Shown: piece by piece, positions 33,345 to 41,554 of the stretch
Layout of the letters: every line of letters begins with the position of its first letter
Numbering within the stretch: position 1 is the stretch's first letter
IMG/VR virus record: IMGVR_UViG_3300046009_010179
Location: 1-43,544 of that record
Length of the DNA stretch: 43,544 nucleotides
Source of the DNA: a virus
Direction: 5' to 3' (one strand)
Program-made: the position numbers and the translations under genes
The notes under the pieces: model-generated
Told to the model about the DNA's origin: nothing
The model's input: only the letters and a program-made list of their open reading frames with translations
Database searches by the model: none

Positions 33345-33779
33345 ATGGAATCGCTACACAAAGCCCTTAAAATTGCTTTTGCAAGTGAATATGCTTTTTA
33401 TTTAAAAGCACATTATTTTCATTGGAACGTGGAAGGCCCCGGCTTTCCTCAATTACACGAGCTATTTGGTAAAATATACGAAGAAGTATATGGCAGTATA
33501 GATACATTTGCTGAAGAAATACGGGCAACTGGAACCTATACACCCGGTTCGTTTACACGTTTTAGCATTTTAAGTCAAATTGAAGACGAAGTAGAAGTGC
33601 CCGCTGCAGAACTAATGTTAGCTGAACTTCTTCAAGATAGCGAACGCATGGAAGAAATGTTCCGTATTGTGTTTAGAGCAGCAGAAGAACTTGGACTACA
33701 CGGACTAAGCGATTTCTTAGCTAGTCGCCAAGATGCACACGCAAAACATTCTTGGATGTTACGTTCAACCCTTAAATAA
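33345..33779 (+). CDS. dps: Dps-like ferritin
   Basis: 144 residues with the intersubunit ferroxidase ligands of Dps: FHWNVEGPGF (H26), QLHELF (H38), SIDTFAEEIR (D53, E57). Dps dodecamers oxidise and store iron and can bind DNA, protecting it from hydroxyl radicals. Among several [4Fe-4S]-cluster radical SAM genes it might manage iron or peroxide; inferred only. Rightward unit starts here and continues into radical SAM 2 after 21 bp. Confidence 0.88.
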   Translation: MESLHKALKIAFASEYAFYLKAHYFHWNVEGPGFPQLHELFGKIYEEVYGSIDTFAEEIRATGTYTPGSFTRFSILSQIEDEVEVPAAELMLAELLQDSERMEEMFRIVFRAAEELGLHGLSDFLASRQDAHAKHSWMLRSTLK

Positions 33780-33800
33780 AGTTTTATTCAAAAACTTTTT

Positions 33801-34955
33801 ATGATAACACTATCAAGAGACATTGGGCGCAACTTTTGTTATGCGCCCTGGACTAATCTTCACATCAACCCACAAGGTGTTTACAAACTTTGCTGTGCAG
33901 GACAAGTTCCAATTGGAAATTTAATTACAACACCAATTACAGAAGTTTTAAATTCCTCAAAGATAATCGAAATAAAACAAGCCATACTGGACAACAAGTA
34001 TCATAAAAATTGTGAAATTTGTGTGAATCAGGAAAAACACAGCGATTCAAGTGAAAGAGATTGGTACAACGATATAGCCGAAAATCAACCTATTCAATTG
34101 AATGCTATAGAAGAAACACATTTACAAAATTTAGATATAAGATGGTCTAACACTTGCAACTTAAGTTGTGTTTATTGTGGCGATGAAGCAAGTAGTCAAT
34201 GGGCTTCTTTAAAAAATCTTAAACCTAACAGAATAGATTATTCAAATACTATGCCAGATATTTTAAAATTTATCGAGGCAAATAAAAAAACTTTAAAAAA
34301 TTTAGCACTGCTAGGCGGTGAACCACTTCTTCAAAAAGAAAATGAACAACTTTTAGATGTAATAGACAAAAACGTACATATAAACGTTATTACAAACTTG
34401 AGCGTTCCTTTAGAAAATAATAAAATTGTTAAAAAATTATTAGAAAAAAACAATGTAGTATGGGACATTAGCTTTGAAACTATTAATGAAAAATTTGAGT
34501 ATGTAAGACATGGCGGTAGTTGGGAATTAATGACAAAAAATATTAGATACCTACAAGCAGTTGCTAAAAACCAACCAGGACACCTAATAGGTATTACAGG
34601 ACAATTTAGTGTTTATAATGCATTAGACTTATCAGAAGTCAACAGGTTTTTCTACGAAAATAATTTTCCTCAACCAAGATGGAACGAACTCACTTACCCA
34701 ACAATTTTATCTGTCGCTAATTTACCAAAACATTTTATAGATAAAAGTGTTATAGAATTAGAAAATTCTGTACAATTTATTAAATGGCCAAAACAACAAA
34801 AATTTTTGTTAGATATAGCAAACAATCTGAAAAATTTAACAGTTAAAACACAAAACTGTAAGCCATTAATTGATTGGCATATAAACCAAGAAAATACTTA
34901 TTGGCCTAACTTTAAATATAAGTTTGTTGATTTATGGCCGGAGTATTTAGAATGA
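33801..34955 (+). CDS. Radical SAM protein 2 (twitch-type)
   Basis: 384 residues. N-terminal cysteine region: C13YAPW, K-L-CC (31-32), C71EIC74. Core CNLSCVYC (C119, C123, C126), then GDEASSQW, LLGGEPLL, and FEYVRHGGSWELMTKNIRYL as the conserved post-core helix. The twitch region should bind a second Fe-S cluster. Start ATG 33801 with weak ribosome site. ATGA overlap with the alpha/beta hydrolase implies coupled expression. Substrate unknown. Confidence 0.88.
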   Translation: MITLSRDIGRNFCYAPWTNLHINPQGVYKLCCAGQVPIGNLITTPITEVLNSSKIIEIKQAILDNKYHKNCEICVNQEKHSDSSERDWYNDIAENQPIQLNAIEETHLQNLDIRWSNTCNLSCVYCGDEASSQWASLKNLKPNRIDYSNTMPDILKFIEANKKTLKNLALLGGEPLLQKENEQLLDVIDKNVHINVITNLSVPLENNKIVKKLLEKNNVVWDISFETINEKFEYVRHGGSWELMTKNIRYLQAVAKNQPGHLIGITGQFSVYNALDLSEVNRFFYENNFPQPRWNELTYPTILSVANLPKHFIDKSVIELENSVQFIKWPKQQKFLLDIANNLKNLTVKTQNCKPLIDWHINQENTYWPNFKYKFVDLWPEYLE

Positions 34956-35533
34956 AAATAGTTTATGTTCACGGTGCCAGCGCAACCAGTGAAAGTTTTA
35001 ATTATATTAGACAAAGTATTGGTTCAGACACTGATATAGTTATTAACTACGACAGTAGAAATGGTTTTGAAAAAAACTTAGAACACATGAAAGAGCTTCT
35101 AATAGAAGAAGAAAAGATGTTTTTTGTTGCACATAGTCTTGGTGGAATATATTGTTTACATTTAGCAGATATTTTACAAAATAAAGTAGTAGGAGCAGTT
35201 ACTCTAAGTACCCCATATGGTGGGGCTGAAATAGCAGATGTTGCAAAATATTTTTTGCCTTACAGTAGATTACTTAAAGACATTGGTCCTAATTCATACG
35301 CAATGAAACATTCACGAAATATCAAGAAATTGCCTCCATGGACTAATGTAGTTACAACCAAAGGAAGTGCACCGTGGGTGCCTGGTAAAAATGATGGTGT
35401 TGTGACTATTGCCAGTCAAATGTGTCGTGATGACATAATGGAATTGATCGAACTAGATTACAATCATTACGAAGTTGTACTAAGTGAAAGAGTAATTGCT
35501 ATTATCAAAGAAAGATTGCCAAATGTTAGGTGA
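34952..35533 (+). CDS. Alpha/beta-hydrolase, lipase-like
   Basis: 193 residues from ATG 34952 (overlapping the previous TGA). The nucleophile elbow AHSLGG has S62 and is preceded by VYVHGAS, the oxyanion region. Candidate acid D148 (PGKNDGVV) and histidine H172 (YNHYEVV) complete a Ser-Asp-His triad. Resembles PGAP1/lipase or esterase families. Could deacylate or hydrolyse an ester in a product made with radical SAM 2; no evidence on substrate. Overlaps the small membrane gene by 11 bp. Confidence 0.78.
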   Translation: MKIVYVHGASATSESFNYIRQSIGSDTDIVINYDSRNGFEKNLEHMKELLIEEEKMFFVAHSLGGIYCLHLADILQNKVVGAVTLSTPYGGAEIADVAKYFLPYSRLLKDIGPNSYAMKHSRNIKKLPPWTNVVTTKGSAPWVPGKNDGVVTIASQMCRDDIMELIELDYNHYEVVLSERVIAIIKERLPNVR

Positions 35534-35717
35534 GTTACCGTACATGATAATATGGGGATTCTTTAGCGCAATGGGTTGGATGGGCGCAAATTACGCAATG
35601 GAAAAATATTTTCCGGAAAAACTAAAGCAAGAAACTCAAGTATGCAGTGAATGGCGTGAAGAAATTGATGAAAATGGCAAAACAACAAGAACTAGAAGTT
35701 GTGAACCAAAAAAATAA
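35523..35717 (+). CDS. Small single-pass membrane protein
   Basis: 64 residues from ATG 35523, chosen over a start at 35496 because the longer form runs through the hydrolase end. One membrane helix (ELPYMIIWGFFSAMGWMGANY) then a short soluble tail with two cysteines (TQVCSEWREE, TRTRSCEPKK), which may form a disulphide. Function unknown. Followed by the GC-rich leader and radical SAM 3. Confidence 0.6.
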   Translation: MLGELPYMIIWGFFSAMGWMGANYAMEKYFPEKLKQETQVCSEWREEIDENGKTTRTRSCEPKK

Positions 35718-35719
35718 GA

Positions 35720-35781
35720 ACACCCTTAGGACCGGTGTACGCGGCTGCTGCGTCAACTAAAGGAGTCGTGCCCTGCAGTTG
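35720..35781 (+). promoter_or_regulatory. GC-rich structured leader of radical SAM 3
   Basis: The 77-bp gap 35718-35794 is about 57% G+C by hand count, far above the AT-rich surroundings. Three tandem hairpins: ACACC/GGTGT (35720-35724/35734-35738), ACGCG/TGCGT (35739-35743/35749-35753), and CAACT/AGTTG (35754-35758/35777-35781), followed by GGAAGTGAG next to the ATG at 35795. No ORF. A cis-regulatory RNA is plausible; I could not match it to a known class. Confidence 0.5.
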
Positions 35782-35794
35782 GAAGTGAGCATCT

Positions 35795-36892
35795 ATGAAA
35801 AATTACTGTCCAGATTTATTTCAAAATCTTTTTATTCAAAAAACTAACGCCAACCAAGTAGAACTAGGTTTTTGCTGTGTTAGTAAATTAAGTCCTCCTT
35901 TGGACAAAATTGATTTTGGTGATAATTATTTAGAAAATCAGAGACAAAAATATCTACTAACAAACACTTTGCCAGAAAGTTGTTCGCAATGTGTTCATGA
36001 CGAATCAGCTAACAGCACTTCTAGAAGGTTACAGCAACTAGAACACAACAGAAATCATAATTTTAGCACTACAAATAATCTTAGATTCCTGCAATATAAT
36101 TGTGACAATATTTGTAATCTAAAATGTATTGCATGCAGTAGTCTATACAGCAGCTCATGGATTGATGATGAAATAAAGTTAGGGGTTAGAAAACATCAAA
36201 ATATAAAACCAACAAAAAATAATCATTTATTGTTTGACTTTGATATAGAAGGAATACAACAGATATATTTCAATGGCGGTGAACCATTATTAACAAAGGA
36301 TCATGTTAATGTTCTAAGTTATATGGCAAATAAAATCAATCCATGTAATATTCATGTATTGTACAATACAAATGGCACAATTCTACCAAGCAATGAAGTT
36401 TTACGTTTATGGGAAAAGTTTGCAAGCGTTACTCTTATTGCTAGTATAGATGCTATACAATCTCAATTTGAATATATAAGATATCCCGGCAATTGGGAAT
36501 CTGTGCAAAATAATTTAAAAGAATACAAAAAATTTGCTACACTTAACATAGGAGCAAACATTGGAGTTCATAATATTATGTATTTTGGCGAGTTATTTGA
36601 TTATGCATTAGAAAATGAAATACAGTTTAACTTCCAAAGCGACACACAAGGTAAGCTATCATTAAAAAATTTACCTGTGCATCTAAAATCTTCGGTCAGA
36701 GACAATATAGTAAGCGTAAAAGAATCACCAACTAAAACAATACTTTTAAATACACTTAACGCCGATCATAACTGCGATTTATCCTGGATCAATTACTTAA
36801 ACAATTTAGATAAAATAAGAAACACCAATTGGAAACACAGTTTATCTTCATTATATCAACTTGATCCATCTTTTTTCAATAGCCATGAATAA
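35795..36892 (+). CDS. Radical SAM protein 3 (twitch-type)
   Basis: 365 residues. N-terminal C5PDLF, FCC (27-28) and C63SQC66; core CNLKCIAC (107/111/114), then SSLYSSSW, FNGGEPLL, FEYIRYPGNWESVQNNL and a C-terminal RNTNWKHSLSSLY tail. The spacing is that of the radical SAM family members next door, but the identity is low. Expected [4Fe-4S] cleavage of SAM. Overlaps radical SAM 4 by 8 bp (ATG at 36885). Confidence 0.87.
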   Translation: MKNYCPDLFQNLFIQKTNANQVELGFCCVSKLSPPLDKIDFGDNYLENQRQKYLLTNTLPESCSQCVHDESANSTSRRLQQLEHNRNHNFSTTNNLRFLQYNCDNICNLKCIACSSLYSSSWIDDEIKLGVRKHQNIKPTKNNHLLFDFDIEGIQQIYFNGGEPLLTKDHVNVLSYMANKINPCNIHVLYNTNGTILPSNEVLRLWEKFASVTLIASIDAIQSQFEYIRYPGNWESVQNNLKEYKKFATLNIGANIGVHNIMYFGELFDYALENEIQFNFQSDTQGKLSLKNLPVHLKSSVRDNIVSVKESPTKTILLNTLNADHNCDLSWINYLNNLDKIRNTNWKHSLSSLYQLDPSFFNSHE

Positions 36893-38144
36893 ACAATTTC
36901 CAATTAAGTCCGATACAGCTTGTCTTTTAAAATGGTCTTGGTCTACAGTTTTTTTAAGTCTAGCTAGCTCAAGTAGCTGCCATAGATGTGATCATGACAC
37001 ATTTCGAGTAGGCGAATTTCATACATTTCACAATACACCACGTAAAGTGTTAAGCAGAGAAATGATGCGCAAAGGTGAATGGCCTCAAGCCGGGTGTCAA
37101 TATTGCCAAACAATTGAACAGTCAGGCGGAATGAGTGACCGTCAATATCAGCTTATCAATGGACATTATGAATATGCTACTGAATTAGATCAAGATTCAA
37201 GTCTGAATGAAGTTACACCAACTATACTTGAAATGTATTTTACTAATGTGTGTAATATGAGTTGTCTTTATTGTGGTCCACATTTTAGCAGCAAGTGGGA
37301 AGAAGAAAATCGTAAGTTTGGACTTTTTGAACGTGGTACTGTTAAACTGGTACCAGAAGATACTAGAATGACTTCTAACTATAATGAATTGTTAGAAGAA
37401 TTTTGGATATGGTTCAAACAAAATCATTTAAAGTTAAGGTACTTTCATGTGTTAGGTGGCGAACCTTTTTATCAAAAAGAATTAGAATTGTGTTTAGATT
37501 TTTTTGACGCCAATCCAAGTCCGGATTTAACTTTAAACTTAGTGAGTAATTTAAAAGTAGAACCTCGACGTTTTGCTCGTACTATAGATCGAATGATGTC
37601 GTTGAAGGATGCAGGAAAACTAAAAAGAGTTCAAATTACAGGCAGTTTAGACTGTTGGGGGCCACAACAAGAATATGTAAGATGGGGTTTGGATCTCAAT
37701 GAGTATACTACCAACATGGAGTATATGCTCACAAAGGACATTACATTGTGCATCAATGCTGCGGTAAATGCTTTGTCAATAAAAACAATGCCAGAGTATT
37801 TTGAAAAAATAAATTACTGGAATCAATTGAAAAAAGATCTAGGATTCAAATGGGATTATATTAATTGGAGTTGTACTAGTGTTCCTAGCCCAGGGCACAT
37901 GAAACCGGACATTTTTGGACCCGAAGTATTTCGTGATGACATAGAACGAATCTTAAGTGTTATGCCAGAAGACAACGAACAGCAAATTAATATCAAAGAA
38001 CACTTTAAAGGTATAGCTGCAAAAATACTGAGTAGACCTAAAAACCCAGAAGCTATAGAAAATTTAAAAGTATATCTCGACGAAATAGATCGTAGACGAA
38101 ATACCAATTGGAAAATTTTATTTCCATGGTTGTTGGATCAATAG
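36885..38144 (+). CDS. Radical SAM protein 4 (twitch-type)
   Basis: 419 residues from ATG 36885; an upstream TTG at 36861 is rejected because 36885 gives an 8-bp overlap with the upstream stop. N-terminal cysteines C13, SSCHRCDHDTF (C32, C35) and C71QYC74, core CNMSCLYC (123/127/130), GPHFSSKW, LGGEPFY, QEYVRWGLDLNEYTTNM, and C-terminal RRRNTNWKILFPWL. The first cluster region is shifted relative to the siblings (CHRC for CC), so it may ligate differently. Converges with radical SAM 5, overlapping 7 bp. Confidence 0.86.
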   Translation: MNKQFPIKSDTACLLKWSWSTVFLSLASSSSCHRCDHDTFRVGEFHTFHNTPRKVLSREMMRKGEWPQAGCQYCQTIEQSGGMSDRQYQLINGHYEYATELDQDSSLNEVTPTILEMYFTNVCNMSCLYCGPHFSSKWEEENRKFGLFERGTVKLVPEDTRMTSNYNELLEEFWIWFKQNHLKLRYFHVLGGEPFYQKELELCLDFFDANPSPDLTLNLVSNLKVEPRRFARTIDRMMSLKDAGKLKRVQITGSLDCWGPQQEYVRWGLDLNEYTTNMEYMLTKDITLCINAAVNALSIKTMPEYFEKINYWNQLKKDLGFKWDYINWSCTSVPSPGHMKPDIFGPEVFRDDIERILSVMPEDNEQQINIKEHFKGIAAKILSRPKNPEAIENLKVYLDEIDRRRNTNWKILFPWLLDQ

Positions 38145-39139
38145 TTATACAACCAAGGTGGATTTAGTTTTACAAATTTTGGATCTTTAATAATCTGCAA
38201 AAATCTGTAATGCAAATCATGTTGCGGATTATGCACAGCTTGGGCATCAAAATCGTGAAAACTTCCCCAATCCTGTAACAAAGTAAAGTCGCAACTGTCT
38301 ATTTCATTATCATCACAGAATTCAATAAATGTTAAAACGTCTTCTAAATTTTCACGTTGAATAACAAAGCTGGCGAAGATTTTAAATTTATATGTTTCTT
38401 TTAAAATATTTAGATAATCTATATTATCCAGTAGTGTGTTCCATTTAGCAGGACGTCTTACTCGCTCATAGGTTGGTGCGGTAGCCGCATCAATACTTAA
38501 TTTTATGATTTTTAAATTTGGTAAAATAGACAAATCGTTTATGTGACGTTTTATTAGTGTGCCATTTGATCTAATTTCATAGTTAACATTTTCATTAAAT
38601 TCTGATTTTAAAAAATTTGTATATATAGGACTAGCAAATGGTTCGCCGTTGCTACCTATTAAAATATTAATTTTTTTATCTGGTTTTTGATCTATCCAAG
38701 ATTGCACACGACCCAACCATGATTGTCTTTCTTGTACATAATCATTGTCATCTTTGAATATCATGCCTGAACGACATGACGGACATTGCAAGTTGCAAGA
38801 ATCGTCTATTCCTATCTGTATTTCATAATCAAAGGTTATGTTTTTAATCTGTGCTGCTACTCCGCAATGCTTAGTATCACAATATTCGTATTCGCCTTTA
38901 CTAATAGAGTTTTGTACCATTTGTGCAACAGGACTTGAAAAAATTTCATCAAAACTATAAAAATCTAACACATGGCCCACAGAATAGGGAACCCAGGCAT
39001 CACACCCGCAAACAAATATTCTACCCAATCTGTCAATGTGAACTTCCTTCCAAGGCCAATTACATCTATTAGGAGCAATGTTTTTAATACTAGGTAAATT
39101 TCGAGTATTTCTATGAAACACTAAGTCATGTTCAGTCAT
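38138..39139 (-). CDS. Radical SAM protein 5 (leftward, divergent member)
   Basis: 333 residues from ATG 39139; a TTG at 39163 is less likely. N-terminal CNWPWKEVH and VCGCDAW, plus CDTKHC (twitch-like), core CNLQCPSC (115/119/122), followed by RSGMIFKD rather than SSxW, GSNGEPFA, and YERVRRPAKWNTLLDNI. It lacks the RNxxWKxxFP tail. Its first codons overlap the oxygenase stop by 8 bp (ATGACTGA), so the oxygenase is upstream and cotranscribed. The GEP motif (SNGEP) differs from the usual GGEP. Confidence 0.85.
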   Translation of the reverse strand: MTEHDLVFHRNTRNLPSIKNIAPNRCNWPWKEVHIDRLGRIFVCGCDAWVPYSVGHVLDFYSFDEIFSSPVAQMVQNSISKGEYEYCDTKHCGVAAQIKNITFDYEIQIGIDDSCNLQCPSCRSGMIFKDDNDYVQERQSWLGRVQSWIDQKPDKKINILIGSNGEPFASPIYTNFLKSEFNENVNYEIRSNGTLIKRHINDLSILPNLKIIKLSIDAATAPTYERVRRPAKWNTLLDNIDYLNILKETYKFKIFASFVIQRENLEDVLTFIEFCDDNEIDSCDFTLLQDWGSFHDFDAQAVHNPQHDLHYRFLQIIKDPKFVKLNPPWLYNY

Positions 39140-39755
39140 CTGGATGTTTGATTGTAAGCCCAACTAAAATACTGTATCTGTCAGAATCTGATTTATTCAT
39201 TCCAACATGAAGATTTGGTCCATCATTAACATGTAACCAACCGTCACCAAAATTGGTAGTCAATCTAACTTCATTTTCTTGTTTATTATCCCAATAAAAA
39301 TACGTTGACAAGTTTGGATCATCTTTTTCGGTTAGATATATCATACCGGTTGCAATTAATCTTCTATAATCAGTATGCGGTTTAAGATACCAACCGGGCG
39401 TATCTTTTTGATAATAAGCATGCCAATCTGCAAATCGTTTCATTTTATTTAAATCCATGCCCCATAGTCCTTCAAACTGTGGACTGTATGAGTACAAAGA
39501 TTCTAATGCCAATTGGTGTACTTCGGAACTTTGAATGTAATTGATAATCGCCTGTAATTTTTTACTTTTTGGATTTTGATTTTGAATCAACCAACGATAA
39601 TAAAATGCATTATTTTCTTGACCAACATGCTGCTTTTCCCCTTGCGGTACCCAAACTTCGTTATTGAGTTCGTTTGTAATGGTTGAATAATCATAATCCA
39701 ATGTAAGTTTTATGTCAGATAGGAAAAATCTGTTCTCTGTAAATTGAAGGCGCAT
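39132..39755 (-). CDS. 2OG-Fe(II) oxygenase
   Basis: 207 residues with the facial triad HTD (H127, D129) and H183 (GPNLHVG) and the 2-oxoglutarate-binding R193 (SDSDRYSILVGL), spread as in the prolyl-4-hydroxylase-like group. Uses O2, Fe(II) and 2-oxoglutarate to hydroxylate a substrate, here unknown. Directly coupled to radical SAM 5, so one substrate handled in sequence is a reasonable guess, although an O2-using and an O2-sensitive enzyme in one operon is notable. A late octamer (complement of 39760-39767, AATAAATA) is 5 bp upstream of its ATG. Confidence 0.82.
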   Translation of the reverse strand: MRLQFTENRFFLSDIKLTLDYDYSTITNELNNEVWVPQGEKQHVGQENNAFYYRWLIQNQNPKSKKLQAIINYIQSSEVHQLALESLYSYSPQFEGLWGMDLNKMKRFADWHAYYQKDTPGWYLKPHTDYRRLIATGMIYLTEKDDPNLSTYFYWDNKQENEVRLTTNFGDGWLHVNDGPNLHVGMNKSDSDRYSILVGLTIKHPDD

Positions 39756-39759
39756 TGAA

Positions 39760-39767
39760 TATTTATT
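39760..39767 (-). promoter_or_regulatory. Minus-strand octamer AATAAATA
   Basis: Complement of 39760-39767 reads AATAAATA, 5 bp before the oxygenase ATG (39755). Very short leader if used; may be chance. Confidence 0.25.
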
Positions 39768-39803
39768 GGGTTAAAATGAATGAATTTAAGTTTGTATATT
39801 TGC

Positions 39804-39822
39804 ATTAAATAGTATATACTAT
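39804..39822 (+). promoter_or_regulatory. Late octamer and palindrome before dsbA
   Basis: ATTAAATA (39804-39811) overlaps a perfect 14-bp palindrome ATAGTATATACTAT (39809-39822), 23 bp before the dsbA ATG and just upstream of AGGAG (39834-39838). The palindrome could bind a dimeric regulator; TATACT (39815-39820) could also be a -10 box with a weak -35 at 39791 (TTTGTA, 18-bp spacer). Confidence 0.4.
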
Positions 39823-39844
39823 CAATTTTAATCAGGAGAATCAA

Positions 39845-40105
39845 ATGGGTTCAAGAATGTTCAGTGCAGAACAAAAAGCAAAACTTACTCAAATTATCAA
39901 CGAAGGCATGACAATCATGCAAGAAGTAGAAGATCTAAATGCCGGGTTGTCTGATACAATTAAAGCTGTAGCTGAAGAAATGGAAATTAAACCATCTATA
40001 CTTAAAAAAGCTATCCGTGTTGCATTTAAATCTAAACTAGGTGACGAAAATGCCGACCACGAGGAACTGAATACCATTCTAGAAACGGTCGGAAAAACTT
40101 TATGA
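39845..40105 (+). CDS. dsbA: DsbA-like dsDNA-binding protein
   Basis: 86 residues, helical with SAEQKAKLTQIINEGMTIMQEVEDLNAGLSDT and MEIKPSILKKAIRVAFKSKLG. T4 DsbA is an 89-residue dsDNA-binding protein that stimulates late transcription; marine T4-like phages have a same-sized protein of this pattern next to gp43. The identification rests on size, pattern and context, so is moderate. ATGA overlap with radical SAM 6. Confidence 0.6.
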   Translation: MGSRMFSAEQKAKLTQIINEGMTIMQEVEDLNAGLSDTIKAVAEEMEIKPSILKKAIRVAFKSKLGDENADHEELNTILETVGKTL

Positions 40106-41274
40106 TAGATACTCGGTGTATATTAGCCGAGACCAGTTTAAGCTTGCATAATGGCGGGCACGTAAGTATATGCAACGGAAGTAGGCAAATGTTTGCCGAC
40201 GGCAACGGCGATCTAATTACCTTGGACAAGCATTCATTGGAACATGCATGGTCAAGTCCTACTAGAAAAGAAATTGTGCGGTCTTTAGCCAACAATATCA
40301 AACATGAAAATTGTTTAGATTGTTGGCTTAAAGAAGAAGCAGGTTTTCCTAGCATGCGAAAAATTCATAATCAGAATCTGGCAATAGATAGTCGCTTGGA
40401 TTCACAACCACAAGTTTTGATTTTAAAACCTGGTAACGTTTGTAATTTAGGCTGTAGGCATTGTGATTCTTCTGTGAGTAGCGGATGGTATCAGGATGAT
40501 TTTCAATCAAACCATAAAGATTTAGATTACGAAGAGTATTTAGAAAAATTTGAAGTAACTAGAAATAGTTATTCAATTGATAATGCCAATTGGAATGTAA
40601 TAAAAGATTGGAGTAAAAATGTAGTTTATTGGGATTTGTATGGTGCTGAGCCATTGCTTATTAAACCATTATTAGATGCATTGTATGAACCAGTTCAATC
40701 AGGTACTGCCGATAAACAAAGTATTCATATAAACACTAACGGTACGATTTGGCGAGAAGAATTTGTAGATTTATTTAAAAATTTTAAATCAGTTAATCTT
40801 GACATAAGTGTTGATGGCATCAATGAGCGATTTGATTATTTACGTTATCCAGCTAAGTTCAATGATGTATTAAATAATATATTAAAATATCAAAAGTTAA
40901 GCAATAATATTCCATCAATTAAGACATCAGTTACAGTTACAGTAAGTATTTTTAATGTATTGGATCTTGATAAAATTTTAAAGTTCTTTAACGATTTGCA
41001 AATTAACTGTAGCTTCAATCTCTTGCATAATCCAGAATATTATAATCTGCGTATCTTACCTACCACTGCAAAGTTGGCAGTTAAAAATCATTTACTTAAA
41101 AAATTTAATCATCCACTTAAAAGACCCATAATGGAGTTCGTTGATCTCGAAATAGATACAGAGAATTCAATAGAAAATTTTTTTGCAATTACAAATAAAA
41201 TAGATAATCTTCGTAACCAATCTTTTAAAAACACATTTCCTGAAATGTTTAACCTTATAAAAATGCATGAATGA
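40102..41274 (+). CDS. Radical SAM protein 6 (twitch-type)
   Basis: 390 residues. N-terminal TRCILAE (C6), SICNGS (C24, single cysteine in place of CC), C71LDC74, core CNLGCRHC (114/118/121), DSSVSSGWYQDD, and LYGAEPLL (a departure from GGEP), FDYLRYPAKFNDVLNNI, and C-terminal RNQSFKNTFPEMF. Inserted in the dsbA-gp43 stretch with ATGA overlaps both sides. The reduced first cluster set and GAEP suggest this member may have a different or weaker cofactor chemistry. Confidence 0.86.
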   Translation: MIDTRCILAETSLSLHNGGHVSICNGSRQMFADGNGDLITLDKHSLEHAWSSPTRKEIVRSLANNIKHENCLDCWLKEEAGFPSMRKIHNQNLAIDSRLDSQPQVLILKPGNVCNLGCRHCDSSVSSGWYQDDFQSNHKDLDYEEYLEKFEVTRNSYSIDNANWNVIKDWSKNVVYWDLYGAEPLLIKPLLDALYEPVQSGTADKQSIHINTNGTIWREEFVDLFKNFKSVNLDISVDGINERFDYLRYPAKFNDVLNNILKYQKLSNNIPSIKTSVTVTVSIFNVLDLDKILKFFNDLQINCSFNLLHNPEYYNLRILPTTAKLAVKNHLLKKFNHPLKRPIMEFVDLEIDTENSIENFFAITNKIDNLRNQSFKNTFPEMFNLIKMHE

Positions 41275-41554
41275 TACAATAGTAAAAATATTTGATTGGA
41301 TAGCCGAAGATTGGCACAGTAATAAGATAAGATTTTTTATTGAAATACTTGCATGGGCATGTAGTGTTGGTTGTGCATTAACTTTTGCACTCACAGTCCC
41401 AAATCCTCCTTTATTTTGGTTATATCCGTTCTGGATAGGCGGTTGTTTATTATATTCTTGGGCCGCATGGACCAGAAAAAGTTTTGGTATGCTATTGAAT
41501 TATCTTTTAATCACTGGCATAGATTGCATAGGATTAATTAGATTACTTGTATGA
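41267..41554 (+). CDS. Small three-helix membrane protein
   Basis: 95 residues: about three membrane segments (~22-43, ~47-65, ~73-92) with short loops and NPPLFWLYPFW / WAAWTRKSFG motifs that I have seen in T4-like phages. Not a holin by its longer loops and gene context; a transporter-like fragment is possible. Overlaps both radical SAM 6 (8 bp) and radical SAM 7 (ATGA), so produced together with them. Could anchor a modified product or the enzymes at the membrane. Confidence 0.6.
   Translation: MNDTIVKIFDWIAEDWHSNKIRFFIEILAWACSVGCALTFALTVPNPPLFWLYPFWIGGCLLYSWAAWTRKSFGMLLNYLLITGIDCIGLIRLLV

Noticed and set aside
35523-35717. Precursor-peptide (RiPP substrate) role for the small protein next to the radical SAM genes
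   Set aside because: It has a transmembrane helix and no leader/core pattern; no other small peptide beside the radical SAM genes fits either.
39140-39163. TTG start for radical SAM 5
   Set aside because: ATG at 39139 overlaps the oxygenase stop by 8 bp, the usual coupling pattern here, and loses no conserved residue.
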